A stretch of 64,000 nucleotides of DNA from positions 36,721,087 through 36,785,086 of the forward strand of contig OY759216.1 of assembly GCA_963662175.1 (NCBI GenBank), written 5' to 3'. This DNA comes from Aradus depressus (taxonomy: Eukaryota; Arthropoda; Insecta; Hemiptera; Aradidae). Shown here piece after piece: positions 1 to 10,446 of this stretch. The notes below the pieces were generated by a model. The model had not been told where the DNA came from, did not search any database, and saw only the letters and a list, made by a program, of their open reading frames with translations. Each line of letters begins with the position of its first letter. The first letter of the stretch is position 1. The translations under genes and the position numbers were made by a program.

Positions 1-897
1 ACCTACCCCATCTAACCTCCAAAATATTTTCTTTAACAAATTGTTGAGGGAGCCTCCTTCAAAGACATAGCATCAGAGTTTACAAAACTGTTGATCTGCC
101 ATTGCTGTTATCCTTTATAATCAACAAGAGTATGTATACAATAGTGCAGCAAAGTATTTTCCATGAAGAGAAGGTACCTGCGAAAATGCTTCTTTCTTCG
201 GGAAAAGGAAAAATAGGAAGAAGAAAAAGAAAGAAAAACGAAGGGCTATTTCCTTAAAAGAGAATGACAGGACATTCTATTCGCAATATCCTTTTCCTCT
301 CTGATTATCCAGGTCTCTTCCGTGTATTTCGTTTATTTTCAGTCTTTTACTTCCTTCTTGAGGACAATACGAAGGAGAGTGGCAACCTCTAGATAGCCGG
401 GTAGGTTGCGTAGATCTCATTGCTAACAACCCCAGGTGACACAAACGTTTCCAGGTATAATAAGGGATAGTTTCTTATACAATAAATCTTATTATGAGAC
501 CAATTAGTATTCTCACAGTTTTGTGTACATAGTTAATAGGCTGTTGGTTACTTCCTTACTGCACATAACTTTATTATTGTATAGGTTTTATTTTTTGAGT
601 TATATGATAGTAAATAGTTGAGTTTATATTATTTTTATGCTATTGCATATATTCTGCGAATGTTTAAGTATTTATTTGCAAGCACATAAAATGAGTGAAT
701 AAACCTCATATCCCTTTGAGCTATTTGCCAGTATTTCAATAGACAATATACGAGTGGGATGTGCCATTGATGATGAAACAGTCTCGTTGAAAAGCAGCTC
801 TTGTCGATTACAATTAATTTATTGACAACACGATAGTCGTACATTATAATTACAATTTTAAAAAATCCCGAACAATTTCGGACTTTTTAGTTGACAC
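1..897. other. AT-rich sequence without recognised gene
   Basis: No coding region, tRNA head or clear repeat of the families described elsewhere was recognised here. The A-rich stretch around 205-245 is low complexity. Confidence 0.5.
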
Positions 898-898
898 A

Positions 899-980
899 GG
901 GAGCCATGGTGGCCGTGCGGGCTAGAGCGTAGGGCTTTCGTAACATGGTCTCACCGTTGTTCGAATCCGGGACCATGGAT
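899..980 (+). mobile_element. SINE-B head fragment
   Basis: A tRNA-like head. The A-box-like TGGCCGTGCGG lies at 910-920 and the B-box-like GTTCGAATCC at 959-968. It matches the full copy at 25882-26092 but loses the body after the B box, so it is a truncated or rearranged copy. Confidence 0.7.
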
Positions 981-1261
981 TTTAACCTCGTGTGGCATGA
1001 ATTTAGTAACACGACACCGTCTGAGTTAGAAACAGTCACGATCAGGGAGAAACTCACCTATAACCTAGTCCCCACCCGAGATATTTTCCTATTCCCTGAT
1101 ACGGCAAGGCGTAGGAGAAGACCTATAATAAGAAACCCTTATCACCGTCAGTCCTGCCCTTGCACTAATTAGGTAATTAGACTAGGGATGGTCTGAAGGA
1201 TGACGGCTTGAAGAGGGCATGGTCTCGTGCACTATCGTTGAGTGGAGGGCTTTCCTGAGTC
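981..1261. other. Unassigned moderately GC-rich segment
   Basis: A stretch richer in GC than its surroundings with an open frame of 75 codons (945-1172) that starts inside the SINE-B head. No domain is recognisable and no second copy is obvious in the window. It may be LINE or SINE body sequence; I assign no function. Confidence 0.3.
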
Positions 1262-1632
1262 GTTTTCGCTCTCCCTCCAAATCAAATTCGCTAAAACCAA
1301 TAGTTGACTTGCATAAGGGCTTCCGAAACCTTATACTAAATTTTGTGTTCTTACATTCATTACATCGGCAGTTAATGTTTTGTCCCGCTCATCTACTCCC
1401 ATTCATCTGGAAATTACTAGCTGTATAACCTAATAGAGGTTAGGTTTTATAACATGCCTGGGCTTTAACTACGAGGTCACTACTACCAGAGCGCTCTTTC
1501 GTCAAACTGGTCGTCGAAACTAAACATAAAATGTCATGTCAACACTTTAATTAAATTCTACTAATCCCCTCCATATCTTTGCCTGATTTGACTCAAAATC
1601 AATAGATGTCGTCCTTAGAGGCTTCCGGATAA
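1262..1632 (-). repeat. R3 interspersed repeat copy, split by a SINE
   Basis: Reverse-strand R3 text (see 3109-3640) runs 1262-1436 and resumes at about 1517-1632, with SINE-A sequence between. Diagnostic words include TTTTCGCTCTCCCTCC and the CATTACATCGGCAGTTA unit start. Confidence 0.6.
1437..1516 (-). mobile_element. SINE-A 3' fragment
   Basis: Starts with GGTTAGGTTTTAT, the complement of the CCTAA-type tail, followed by the reversed SINE-A 3' domain with ACCAGAGCGCTCTTTCGTC. The tRNA-like head is missing. The fragment lies within R3 sequence. Confidence 0.7.
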
Positions 1633-1764
1633 CATAATAATAATACATTTATTTCCGTTAAACCAATACATGGTAATAGGATACGTCAAAATAATTTATA
1701 CATTAAGATAGCTTATAAATTAGATTTAAAATTACTTGAGTCTAACACACGTATAATTAGTAGC

Positions 1765-1902
1765 ATTTTTTTTTTGTTTTTACGTGGGTTGGTGAAAATC
1801 ACATAGACACCTGGAGCCTCCATAGCTCCGAAGTAGTGTGCGGCTCTAACTCCACTAAAAACACCTCCCTGGCAACAACTGAGCGGGCCCAACAAGTTGT
1901 TC
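1765..1902 (-). repeat. R4 poly-A tailed repeat
   Basis: Reverse complement of the sequence at 22736-22862. Both copies contain GGGCCCGCTCAGTTGTTGC and end in an A-rich tail after CCCACGT. The poly-A end suggests the 3' end of a retroposed element. No A or B box and no known coding domain were found. Confidence 0.55.
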
Positions 1903-1979
1903 TTCTTTCATAATATTATGTAGTACTCGTAATAACAAAACTATTAAACAAAGTAAAATGAAATAAATAAAAGCTGAAT

Positions 1980-2170
1980 AAATAAATATTTAAAAATATA
2001 TGAGTATTAAAAATAATATATATAAAAATAAAACATAGATACATTTATAATAAGAAGATACATTTTTCAATTTAATAAAAATAAAGAGAACTATTTTTAA
2101 AATTCTCTTCGGAAGTGTCTTTATTCCAACGATGTTTCGGGGCGTTCTTACGTCCCTTCATCAGGTCTAC
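1980..2170 (-). repeat. R5 repeat copy with CTGATGA...GAAAC core
   Basis: On the minus strand this reads CTGATGAAGGGACGTAAG, then CGCCCCGAAAC, then an ending with AAGACACTTCCGAAGAG. The same module occurs in degraded form at 5680-5760, 14330-14360 and 37310-37380. The intervening GGGACG/CGCCCC can pair. Confidence 0.5.
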
Positions 2171-2189
2171 ATAAAGAGGATTTTATTTT

Positions 2190-2372
2190 TAATTTCGTGT
2201 CGATATATTCGTTCTATCGAGACGAAATTGTATATCGTGTTCACAGACAGACAGACGCACACAGGATTTTTTTTTTTTCATTTTTGAAATACCTGGCTAA
2301 AACACAATATAGAATTTCTGACCGATTACATAACTTCCTCTATACTTCGTATAGATGGGGAAGTAAAAAAAA
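2190..2372 (-). repeat. R3 5' module
   Basis: Minus-strand R3 start: a hairpin-like terminus TACTTCCCCATCTATACGAA (GTATAGAGGAAGT follows), then the conserved words GTTATGTAATCGGTCAG and GTGTGTCTGTGAACACGAT in variant form. The 3' half of the repeat is absent. Confidence 0.6.
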
Positions 2373-2945
2373 TGTTTTACAACTTCGTATGTTTCAAGAT
2401 ATGGCACTAGGAGGTGAATGGAGACCTGGCCAAAGGTCTAACCAATATTTAGAAACCATATTTTTGAAGCTTCTGTGTGGACATTCCTTGATGTCAGTAA
2501 AGGCATTTTAAAAAAGGTTTACCAAGAATGTCAACAGCAATATTGCCCCCCCCCAAAAAAAAAAAAAAAAAAAGAAAACCTAGGACGTAAGAGGTAAAGT
2601 TGGTTTCCTTCAAAATAGTAGGTTCCTGTCCTTGAAAAAGTTTAATAATATCTAAGTTGAGCGGGGCGAGATTACATCTCTCCGTCCTACATCCTTAGAC
2701 ACTTGGTTAAGAAACTGTCACGAACAATACTAGTTCAAAGTTGTATTCTGTTCGGTTCATACGATACAGAGAAATTACAAAAGCGAGTACACTAGGTGTA
2801 ATTTATGAATAAAAAGGATCCTGAGCCTCAAAAAAAAGGCACGAGTTTTGGCAAATGACAGGAATCCTCCCAGAACATGGTCAATAAATTTATCGCATTT
2901 CTCAATAAATATTCGAAATTTTATGAAGACAAAAAAAAAAAAAAG

Positions 2946-3046
2946 TTGTCGGTGTATCACTGGCAATGTACTTCTTCAGCACAATTAATCAATTAAGTTT
3001 TCGCTCTCCCTCCAAAATCATTTGGCCATTAGACCAAACGCTAGCA
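2946..3046 (-). repeat. R3 3' module
   Basis: The reversed R3 end: GTCGGTGTATCACTGGCAAT, then the AATTAATCAATTAA and TTTTCGCTCTCCCTCC words. Truncated. Confidence 0.6.
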
Positions 3047-3830
3047 GGCCTACAGAGATCAAGATCGCGGGTTCGAAACACAGCCAAGGCCCTTAGATTT
3101 TAATTCCCCATCTATAAGAGGAAGTTATCTAATTTCGATGCGGAGTTTTCAACGAAATTTCATGTTTTCCGACCTCTATTTTCCAAATATGAAAAAAAAG
3201 AATCTTTCTGTCTGTGAACACGATAACTCGTGTATCGATAGAATGAATGTATCAACCCGAAATTTTATATGTAAATCCAGAACCCTCCAACGACGACACC
3301 TATTATTTTTCAGCCAAAATGACCAAAGGAAAAGGGGGATTAGGGAGAGGCTTCTCTCAAAAACTGTAATAACTGCCCATGTAATGAATGTTCATATGGC
3401 AACCTGTCAAGTTTTCAGCGATATCAGCTACAGGGAAGGAGGGGTTCGGGGAGGGGGTTCAATTGAAAAACTCTAATTACTGCCGATGTAATGAAATTTA
3501 GTATGAGGATTTAGTAGCCGCTATGTAACTCAACTATTGAGTATTTACGGCAAACGGTTGACTGCTGGTTTCGGAGGAAGAAACATGTCAATTGATTAAT
3601 TCGTTCTGGGGAAGTACATTGCCGGTGATTCACCGACGTATTTTTTATCTGGAAGGTGAAAAAAGCACGCCGTCCTTCAGATGTGACGTTCAGCGATGGT
3701 CCCGAGCCTATACGATGTCAGGTACTCGTTAAAGACCCCTACCCTGAAAAGAAATTTAGGGTAGGCAAAATTTAGGAGTCCCATGATAGAGTCGGGCTTA
3801 TGTCCACCAGGGCGAGAAAAGAGCTCTGAA
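3047..3830 (+). mobile_element. SINE-A2 interrupted by an R3 insertion
   Basis: The head (GATCGCGGGTTCGAAAC at about 3063-3079, the B-box region) is followed by CCCTTAGATTTT, then an R3 copy at 3109-3640. The SINE resumes at 3641 with TTTTTTATCTGGAAGGTGAA and runs to about 3830. The two halves join to match the other SINE-A2 copies, so R3 inserted into a pre-existing SINE. Confidence 0.65.
3109..3640 (+). repeat. R3 reference copy, modular mobile repeat
   Basis: Unclassified interspersed repeat, about 530 bp. It opens with CCCCATCTATAAG and AAGTTAT, continues with diverged internal units of about 115 bp (each beginning near TAATGAATGT and ending in an AAAGGG purine block), and closes with GGGGAAGTACATTGCCGGTG and TTCACCGACG. 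The 112-codon frame inside is not conserved in other copies, so I do not call it a gene. Its placement inside a SINE shows that it moved. Confidence 0.65.
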
Positions 3831-3879
3831 AAAATTATAATTCGTTGCTAAGGGATACTACTTTGAAATATTTTTTTAA

Positions 3880-4195
3880 GGGCGCCGGTAGATCAGTGGT
3901 ATGCGTGCTTGCCTTCTGAGCTCAAGGTTGTGGGTTCGCAACCCGGCCGAGGCCCTTAGTTTATTTTATCTGGGAGGTAAAATAAACCTAAGCACGCCGT
4001 CCTTTGGATGGGACGTTAAGCGATGGTCCCGTCTGTACGATGTCAGGTGCTCGTTAAAGACCCCTGCCCTAGGTGAATAAAAATTTAGGGTAGGCAAAAT
4101 TTAGGAATCCCACAGTAGAGTCCAAGAGCGCTCCGGTAGTAGGTGATATGACCTTGTAGTTAGAGCCCGGGCATTGGCCACAAACATTAACTAAC
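3880..4195 (+). mobile_element. SINE-A1, near full length
   Basis: tRNA-like head GGCGCCGGTAGATCAGTGGT with A box, B box GGTTCGCAACCC, then the stem AGTTTATTTTA / TAAAATAAACC around an ATCTGGGAGG loop, the common 3' domain, GAGCCCGGGCAT and an AACTAAC tail. Confidence 0.85.
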
Positions 4196-4299
4196 TCTCT
4201 TTTAATTCAAATCATACGAAACTTTAATAATTTCTTAAAGAGTATCTTACTAATATTTCTATAAAGTTTTGTCCAATTTTTACATTTTCATTTTCCATC

Positions 4300-4690
4300 T
4301 TGGTCCTGTTGGTGGTTGGCGATTTCACCAATTATGGGTTATATATGAAGATGTTACGGTACCCTTCCTAATCATTGACTGAGAGGGGAAGAGAGAGACC
4401 CATGTTGCCGTCACATATCCCCAATCAGAGTACTAATCCTGATCCTTTGTGTTCCCCGATCGGAACTTTGGTAGATGATCTCGAGTTAGGTGTTATGCGG
4501 GGTTGCCTCCTGAATATTCACCGCATTGAAGGCGCTCCACTCCCTATTACCTCCAGCCAAGGTCTCCAACTTTAAACCTTGATTGGTTTTCTCCCCCTCA
4601 TCTCTTACTTCTCTGTCTCCGGTTTGTCTTTCTAGTCCTTTATTTGCTTGGGAATCCTATTTGTAACCAAAGCGTATAACCTGTGCTCTA
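4300..4690 (+). other. GC-richer segment of unknown origin
   Basis: This 390-bp stretch is more GC-rich than its flanks and contains a 66-codon frame (4375-4575) with no recognisable domain. A second GC-richer stretch at 11282-11520 is similar in character but not clearly homologous. It could be a LINE 5' region or an exon remnant; no function is assigned. Confidence 0.3.
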
Positions 4691-4734
4691 TGTACGGTGT
4701 CCCAGAACACCTTGACGCACAAAAAAATAAATTG

Positions 4735-4830
4735 AAATAATACAAATATATATATTTTTTTTAGTTTATTTATTTGAAGCTGGCACTATGTACGATAATG
4801 CACAGTCAAAACCTGGGCTGACATACGTAT
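4735..4830 (-). mobile_element. Jockey-type LINE 3' UTR fragment
   Basis: On the minus strand: GTATGTCAGCCCAG, then TGTGCATTATCG, CATAGT and an AATAAATAAA-rich end. This parallels the LINE 3' UTR at 14195-14263. No ORF remains. Confidence 0.5.
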
Positions 4831-5154
4831 ACATACATATACTAAATTTGAAATATTCTAAGGCTAAACAGGAAAACAGTGCACATCAAAATCACTTGTC
4901 AGAGAAGTTAAAAAATATTATATGCAAAACAAATTAAAAGGTATCGCAGGCTTCATTTTTAGAAGATTTCTATATCATACATGCTCCCCTGAACACAGTT
5001 TGTGGTTTCATTCAAATAGTTACTGTGTATTTTGTGCTGTGTATATGTGCTGGGGAAGAATACTGTTGATGATTTTCTGAGGATGTTTTTTGATCTGAGA
5101 TACAAACAGCGGGGAGAAGATAGAGCGTGTAAAAATTTTAAATTAGCTACATTA

Positions 5155-5395
5155 AACACTTTTGTGTCTGAAAATAAATTCGTGATGTTATTAGAGGGTT
5201 CTGGATACACATGGAAACTTTCATGTCGATGCATTCATTCTATCTGGTGTTATTGTGTTCACAGACGCACAAAGAAATAATTTATTTTTCATTTTTGGAA
5301 TCAGGAGGTCGAAAAACATGAAATTCCGTTGAAAAGTCCGCATCGAATTTCTGACCGATTACATAATTTCTCCTATAATTGGTACAGCTTCAATT
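5155..5395 (-). repeat. R3 copy, 5' part
   Basis: Minus-strand R3 with the GTCGATGCATTCATTCTATC, GTTCACAGACGCAC and AATTTCTGACCGATTACATAA words in order. Truncated at the internal-repeat end. Confidence 0.6.
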
Positions 5396-5402
5396 TTATT
5401 TT

Positions 5403-6038
5403 TTAGGCAGAGTTCCTCCACAGATATCCTCTTAAGGTCTGTCAAATCTAAGTTTTAATTAGTATTTTTTATTCATTATTGTTTAATATTATATACTAAT
5501 TTTTTATATTTCTCTTGGTTTTTTCTTTTATGTATTTTTATTATCATTTTATTTATTTTTTTATTTTATTTCATTTATTTACATATTATATATATATATA
5601 TATATTTTTTTTTATATATAATTGTTATTATTTTTTTTTGTTTTCTTTCTCTTTTATATATTTCGCCTTACTTTACTGTGTCCTGATGGAGGAACGTAAA
5701 AACGTACCAAAATGTCGTCCTGAAAAAGACACTTACGGAAAAGTTATAAAAAAATCATTATCAAAATTTTATTTAAATTTAAAAAAAATTGACTACGGTA
5801 TTTATAGATACAACTTATAAATTAAATACATAAACAGATATTAAGGAAATATTGAAAATATGAGGACAAAAATCATAATATTAAAGAATACCTTTATTGA
5901 AGAGCAATAATAAAGGTTCTTATTAATATTATGATTTTTGTCCTCATATTTTCAAGTATTTACTTTTTTTATTTTATTTTTTAGTACTATTTTGTTAAAT
6001 CTAAGAGTTAATATCTGTTTATGAATTTAATTTATAAT
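5403..6038 (+). repeat. R5 repeat with terminal foldback
   Basis: It shares order with 36970-37540: a CCTCCACAGATATCCT unit (single here, seven tandem copies there), a T-rich tract, a degraded CTGATGGAGGAACG core near 5681, AAGACACTTACGG, then a hairpin (5854-5953) framed by AAACAGATATTA / TAATATCTGTTT arms. The T-rich 101-codon frame at 5515-5820 is low complexity and not called. Confidence 0.5.
5854..5953. repeat. Long perfect hairpin
   Basis: GAAAATATGAGGACAAAAAT and the following CATAATATTA pair without mismatch with the reverse complement ending at 5953, giving 30 bp. Further pairing (ACCTTTATT / AATAAAGGT) surrounds a short loop. Confidence 0.85.
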
Positions 6039-6052
6039 AAGATTTAATGAAG

Positions 6053-6200
6053 CAGGTGACGGATGGAACTTTGAGGTCATTGTGGAGGGTAAGGATAGAA
6101 GCATAGTCGGAAGCATCAACAAATGTGAGGAGGACTATGGATAGGAAGGACTGGATACGCTTGAAATGTATTAATCACTCAAGACCACTCAGTGGAAATG
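6053..6200 (-). pseudogene. Jockey-clade LINE reverse transcriptase C-terminal fragment
   Basis: Minus-strand translation gives about 39 residues including KRIQSFLSIVL and LTLHNDLKVPSV. This is the region after the RT thumb in which jockey-type LINEs have a RIQxF...(A/C)P(Y/F)..N.TLHxDL pattern. It lacks a start codon and both ends. It is too short to classify beyond jockey-like. The relatives at 8729-9005 and 32346-32640 share the motif. Confidence 0.6.
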
Positions 6201-6599
6201 TGCACTAGTATCATTTTTATTTTTTGCGAAAAGATTTTTTTCATGATTAAGCTCTATGAGAGGGATGGATGTAAAAAGAGAAACCTAATTATGTCAATGT
6301 TTGCTCAAAGTGAGCCATAACCTAACTAGAGACAGGGAAAAAAACAGCCTTACAGAGTCAATATTGTGAGTGATGAAGCGGAAAATTCGGGACTAACCTT
6401 GCAAAAAGAGACAGGAACCCCCTCCTCTTGGTGGAAACCACCGGGTTAACAAAGTTAGCTCGGCTAAGGGTAAAGAGGAAATAAAAAAGTTATAATAAAT
6501 GGATTAGCTCTTGGTAAATTCTACGGTAAACGAAATCTTATACGAAAATCTTCTGTGAAGTTGACGATAATTATGGTGGGAGGAATGCTCTGGATTGAA

Positions 6600-6780
6600 T
6601 GAAGTTAGTTATTGTGACTCATGCCCGGGCTTTAAATACCAGATCATATAAGATTTATCGTATTTGTTTGTGAACCATGCCCGGGCTTCAGTTTTATTCT
6701 CTATTATCAGAGTATAATCATCCTACTCTGACCAGTTGGGACCGTCCCCTCCGAAGAACGGCGTCCTCATAGTGGGTGAA
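6600..6780 (-). mobile_element. Decayed SINE-A
   Basis: GTTAGTTATTGTGACTCATG and GCCCGGGCTTTAAA mark the reversed 3' end. A second CATGCCCGGGCTTCAG at about 6676 and CCGAAGAACGGCGTCC later suggest two overlapping degraded copies. Confidence 0.55.
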
Positions 6781-6979
6781 AAAATACACACATTGTAAAT
6801 AATAAGATACTCCAAAATTAGTTATTATTTTTTAAAGAGGAGAATCGCTGGTGTTGAGTTTTTTTGTGAGAACGGCTGAATATTGAATTTTTAAAATAAA
6901 AACAACTGTTAAAAATTTTATTAATTAGTAGTAAAAATAAAAGACTATTATTTAAATTCGCTTTTAGTAAAAATGAAAG

Positions 6980-7162
6980 AACAACTTTGTCCTGTTTCCG
7001 AAACTCAAGAGACCCTTAAAAGGACAGAGATTTCACTCAACTGACGAAATTAAAGAAAAATCGTTAGAGGAGCTGAACAGCATTCCAGAAGTTGTGTTCT
7101 TTTCCAGCAGTAAAAACGGCGGTGGAAAAAATGTATTGCTTCCCAAGGGGAGTCCTATATAA
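6980..7162 (+). pseudogene. Mariner-type transposase C-terminal remnant
   Basis: An open stretch of 60 codons ends at TAA 7160-7162. It contains LFPKLKRPLKGQRF followed by DEIKEKSLEELNSIP, the pattern that follows the third catalytic residue in mariner transposases (FPKLKxxLKGxxF...I...EL..IP). The catalytic residues lie upstream and are not preserved. A terminal-repeat-like sequence follows at 7216-7244. The family call rests on the motif alone. Confidence 0.65.
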
Positions 7163-7215
7163 CTGTTATTGAACATTGTCCCCTTACAAGTTACTTGTAA
7201 ATTTTTAAAAAATCA

Positions 7216-7244
7216 GTCTTGGAACTTTTTGACCATCCCTCGTA
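7216..7244 (-). repeat. Mariner right terminal inverted repeat
   Basis: Read on the minus strand it begins TACGAGGGATGGTCAAAAAG, the usual form of a mariner end. No matching left end was found upstream, so the element is 5' truncated. Confidence 0.6.
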
Positions 7245-8289
7245 TAACTTATATATGTACTTCGTGGAGCTGGAGAAATGGAAAAAATTGAAGTTGTTAT
7301 TTTTCGTTCAAAGATGATCAATGAAGATCAAGATTCATCCTTAAAAAGTAATCGAATGGTTTCATATGAGTGTTGTTTGCTAAGTGTGCAATTGTTTGTG
7401 GTCGAGGAAAATGAAATGAAGCTTACCTTTGGTTAAACCTAATTACGCATTTCTAATTAAATTGACTCATTATTAATGGATATAACATTCATCATTAGTG
7501 CATATGAACCTGTCAATTGGAGATAGCCGGTATTGCATGACCAACGTAATACAGGCCGTTAATCCAATCTTATTGATCCCAAGAACTTGTAGAGAACTGA
7601 ATACTGTACAAACATGGATTAGTAGATTATAAATAGATTTATATTGTAGTATTGGTGTTTTTATTGTTATGATAAAAATAATACTAATTATAATGAAAAG
7701 TGAATTTATTTTCAGGTACACTTACCTTTAAAAATTGAGGATCCATTAAATAAAAACAATCAAATTGTTTCTTTAGTGCTCAGTAAAAAGAAGGGTAGAT
7801 TAATTTTATGAATCCTGTCTAAATTCAAAATTATGACACTATTATGGTAGTTGTTATTTAAAATAAAGAGAAATAAAATCATTTGGGATGCCATAAATGG
7901 CATCATCCTTGAAAAATTATGGAAAGAATCATTATTCACCGAAAATTAAAAAAAAAAGAGAAATAAAATTTCGATATATATATATATATATATATATATA
8001 GATCGACTGGATTGTCTTGTGGTACTTATATCCAATTAAGTCCGGAAATTCGTAAGGACCGCAAGTTATGGCATTTTCAAATAATTTGATTATAGAGGAC
8101 GATGAAACTTACTGTGTAATTTTCTTGAATAAATTATAAAAATAAAACAAATAGAAATCTTTGAAACATTGAAATTAGTTTCTTGAACTACTTAAGATCG
8201 ATAAATTTAAAATTATGCACAAAATTGAAAGTATAATAATAATGTAGCTACGGAATCGTTCCCAAAATGTGACTGAGGCTTCCATCTTG
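7245..8289. other. AT-rich sequence without recognised gene
   Basis: No conserved domain was found. An 82-codon minus frame (7473-7721) is hydrophobic and compositionally driven. A TA microsatellite occupies about 7974-8001. Confidence 0.4.
7974..8001. repeat. TA dinucleotide microsatellite
   Basis: About 14 TA units in a row. Confidence 0.95.
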
Positions 8290-8404
8290 AGAATTGGAAG
8301 ACAAGGTTCTCCGTATGGCACTAACCGCACCCTGGTTCGTTCGAAACACTGAAATTCGTCGAGACACCTGCCTTCCAGACATCGCAGACCACCTCTCACT
8401 ATAA
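8290..8404 (+). pseudogene. Jockey-clade LINE RT C-terminal fragment
   Basis: The plus-strand frame beginning at 8300 reads DKVLRMALTAPWFVRNTEI and continues RRD, ending in TAA at about 8400. The NKVLRM...APWFVRN.xI(H/R)RDL signature is typical of jockey RT C-termini. A TGA precedes it in frame, so it is dead. It is closest in type to the fragment at 12855-13090. Confidence 0.65.
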
Positions 8405-8728
8405 AGGCTATCTTTGGTCTCTGGCGATGACTTTTTTCACTTGGGCCAATCGTCCCAAACTAAAAGGCTCAAACCTTAACATTACCAGAACTTTTTATAA
8501 TGAAATTAAAAACTTTCCCTTTTATTTTTTCATGAGTGCTGGGCGCAGATATGTTTTTTATTTTTATTTTGTGAAATTTTCTGGTTGTATATTATAAAAC
8601 AAGAACATTTCATAAAAGAGTAAAACATGGCATTGTCAAAATCTCTCAAGAGGGGAGAAATCACCCAGTGATGACATTCCCTAGGCATTGAGTTGCACTC
8701 ATTTATAACTCACTTTCACTGCTGTTAC

Positions 8729-9005
8729 TAAGGAGGTCTCTAGGCCATTGGCGCTTAAGAAGTCGTTGGGGAAGTGGGGCAGAATGGAAGGCATGGACTA
8801 GATGATTACTAAGGGAACTCAGGGTGAAAAATAACTTTATGTACCTGGATTTAGCTACTTCGGTGACGCAGTGAATGCTGAGGTCAGTATGAAGGGTCTA
8901 GTTGGAAGCATAGTAAGGAGCATTGGCTATTGTACGAAGGATATTGTATGAAGGATTGGATGCGCTGCAGATTGGAAACCTTTGCAGAACCTGAGAGTTC
9001 AATTC
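8729..9005 (-). pseudogene. Jockey-clade LINE RT C-terminal pseudogene
   Basis: Minus-strand frames give SAKVSNLQRIQSF, then after a frameshift ILRTIANAPYYASN, an in-frame stop, TLHTDLSI, and finally LKRQWPRDLL, the tail also seen in the intact copy at 24663-25523 (LKRRWNRDLL). At least one frameshift and one nonsense codon show that it is an old insertion. Confidence 0.7.
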
Positions 9006-9201
9006 TGTAAGTCCACATCGGTTTGAACACTGCGTTGTATTTAAGTCTCTTTATTTTCAAAGTTAATTTAGATGATAATTTTCAATTGAATATTTAGCAA
9101 AATGTATAGAAAACATTGATTTCTAAAACAAATACAAATGAATGGAACGAAACCCTGGACTAACATATAATATGCGAATAACTTTTATTTAGTAGAAAAT
9201 T

Positions 9202-9533
9202 GTCAATGTCATATTATCTATATTGGTGAGGATCCGGCCGATTTATGCTAAAACTCAGCATAACTCAGGTAATTAGGAGCAGCTCTGTTATTCTTTTTTA
9301 AAAAGTCTATCTTCTACCTATTTCTTTTACTTAATCTTGTAAATCCCTCACTCATTAAAAATACATTAGCATGAAAAGTTTATAAGATTATACATATTTT
9401 TTCCAACAAGTTCTCATTTTGAAAAAAATATTCTAAATGAATTGCGTAGCCAACAACTATATTAATATCAAATTTGATTAGTCCATTAATCGGTAATGCG
9501 AATGTGGATATGATTTTGAGTCTATTTTGAATT
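9202..9533 (+). repeat. R9 repeat, left copy of an inverted pair
   Basis: About 330 bp that recurs in reverse orientation at 13296-13622. Shared words include GGTGAGGATCCGGCCGATTT, TAATTAGGAGCAGCTCTG and GAGTCTATTTTG. No coding potential was found. Confidence 0.8.
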
Positions 9534-9719
9534 GATAATCTACAGTAGTGTCCGGGGTGGTGAGGAACCGTATCGTGATTTCTCGGCCGGGATCGGCTCG
9601 CGCTTGTCATGGTTGGAGCACCGGAATTGCTTCACAAAAAATGACAAACTGGAAGGCAAATTTTTTACTTGCCCATCTATACGAATTATAGGGAATTATA
9701 AGTTACGTAATCGTTCTTA

Positions 9720-10060
9720 ATCCCAAAAAATAAAAAAAAAAACATTGTCTTTCAGTGTATGTTTGTGTGTCTGTGAACACGATAACCCACGGTAGATGAA
9801 TTATTAAAATTGTATATGTGTATCCACAACTCCCTAAGGACATATATTGATTCTCAGCCAAATCGGCCAAAGGGGGGATTAGAGGAGAAGCTCAACACAA
9901 AAACTCTAATAACTGCCGTTGTTATAAATTGTATTTACACTAAATTTCATATGTAATTCAAAACTCTATAATGAAGACAGCTATTACTTTTCAGCGGAAT
10001 TAGCCGAAGGAGAGGGGGCTCAATTCATGCTGGAAAGGTACATTGTGATGTTATAGCAGG
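9720..10060 (+). repeat. R3 copy
   Basis: Contains GTGTGTCTGTGAACACGATA, AATCGGCCAAAGGGGGGATT and AACTCTAATAACTGCCG in the R3 order. The 3' end is missing. Confidence 0.6.
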
Positions 10061-10446
10061 ACGTTCTGAGGTAGATGCAGCGTTTTCCCCCTCCAAAACG
10101 CAAACGAAAAATCGTAACATTCTTGTCGCCCACACTGAGCAGACTGCGAATACTTGTGCACACCTTTTTGATGCTTTACCTTTCACTTATGATGCTTTAA
10201 TACATAATACGTGTATTACTTATCCGTTTGTATTTGAATTAGTGCAGTTTTTTTTTTTTGTTTTTTTTGAGTGTGCTACGCTTCAAATTTTCTTATTGTG
10301 CATCGTACAAGTGTACTTATAATGTTAAATTTTTTGTGTATCGAATAAAATGTACAAAATACAATGAAAAAAAAAAAAAAAAAAAAAGTGAAATGGAGAT
10401 AAAAATGGTAAATAGTTTTTTTTTTTTTAGGCCATGTCATTGTGTT

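Noticed and set aside
2340..2372. ATACTTCGTATA resembles a loxP half-site
   Set aside because: It is part of the R3 start hairpin found many times, the spacer and second arm of loxP are absent, and there is no recombinase context.
3138..3476. 112-codon ORF
   Set aside because: It lies within R3 and other R3 copies do not keep the frame.
3881..3955. Candidate tRNA genes at heads such as GGCGCCGGTAGATCAGTGGT
   Set aside because: They are followed by the same 250-bp body in many copies and do not form a full cloverleaf; they are SINE heads.
5515..5820. 101-codon ORF
   Set aside because: It is almost wholly T-rich low-complexity sequence; the ORF reflects composition and overlaps an R5 repeat.
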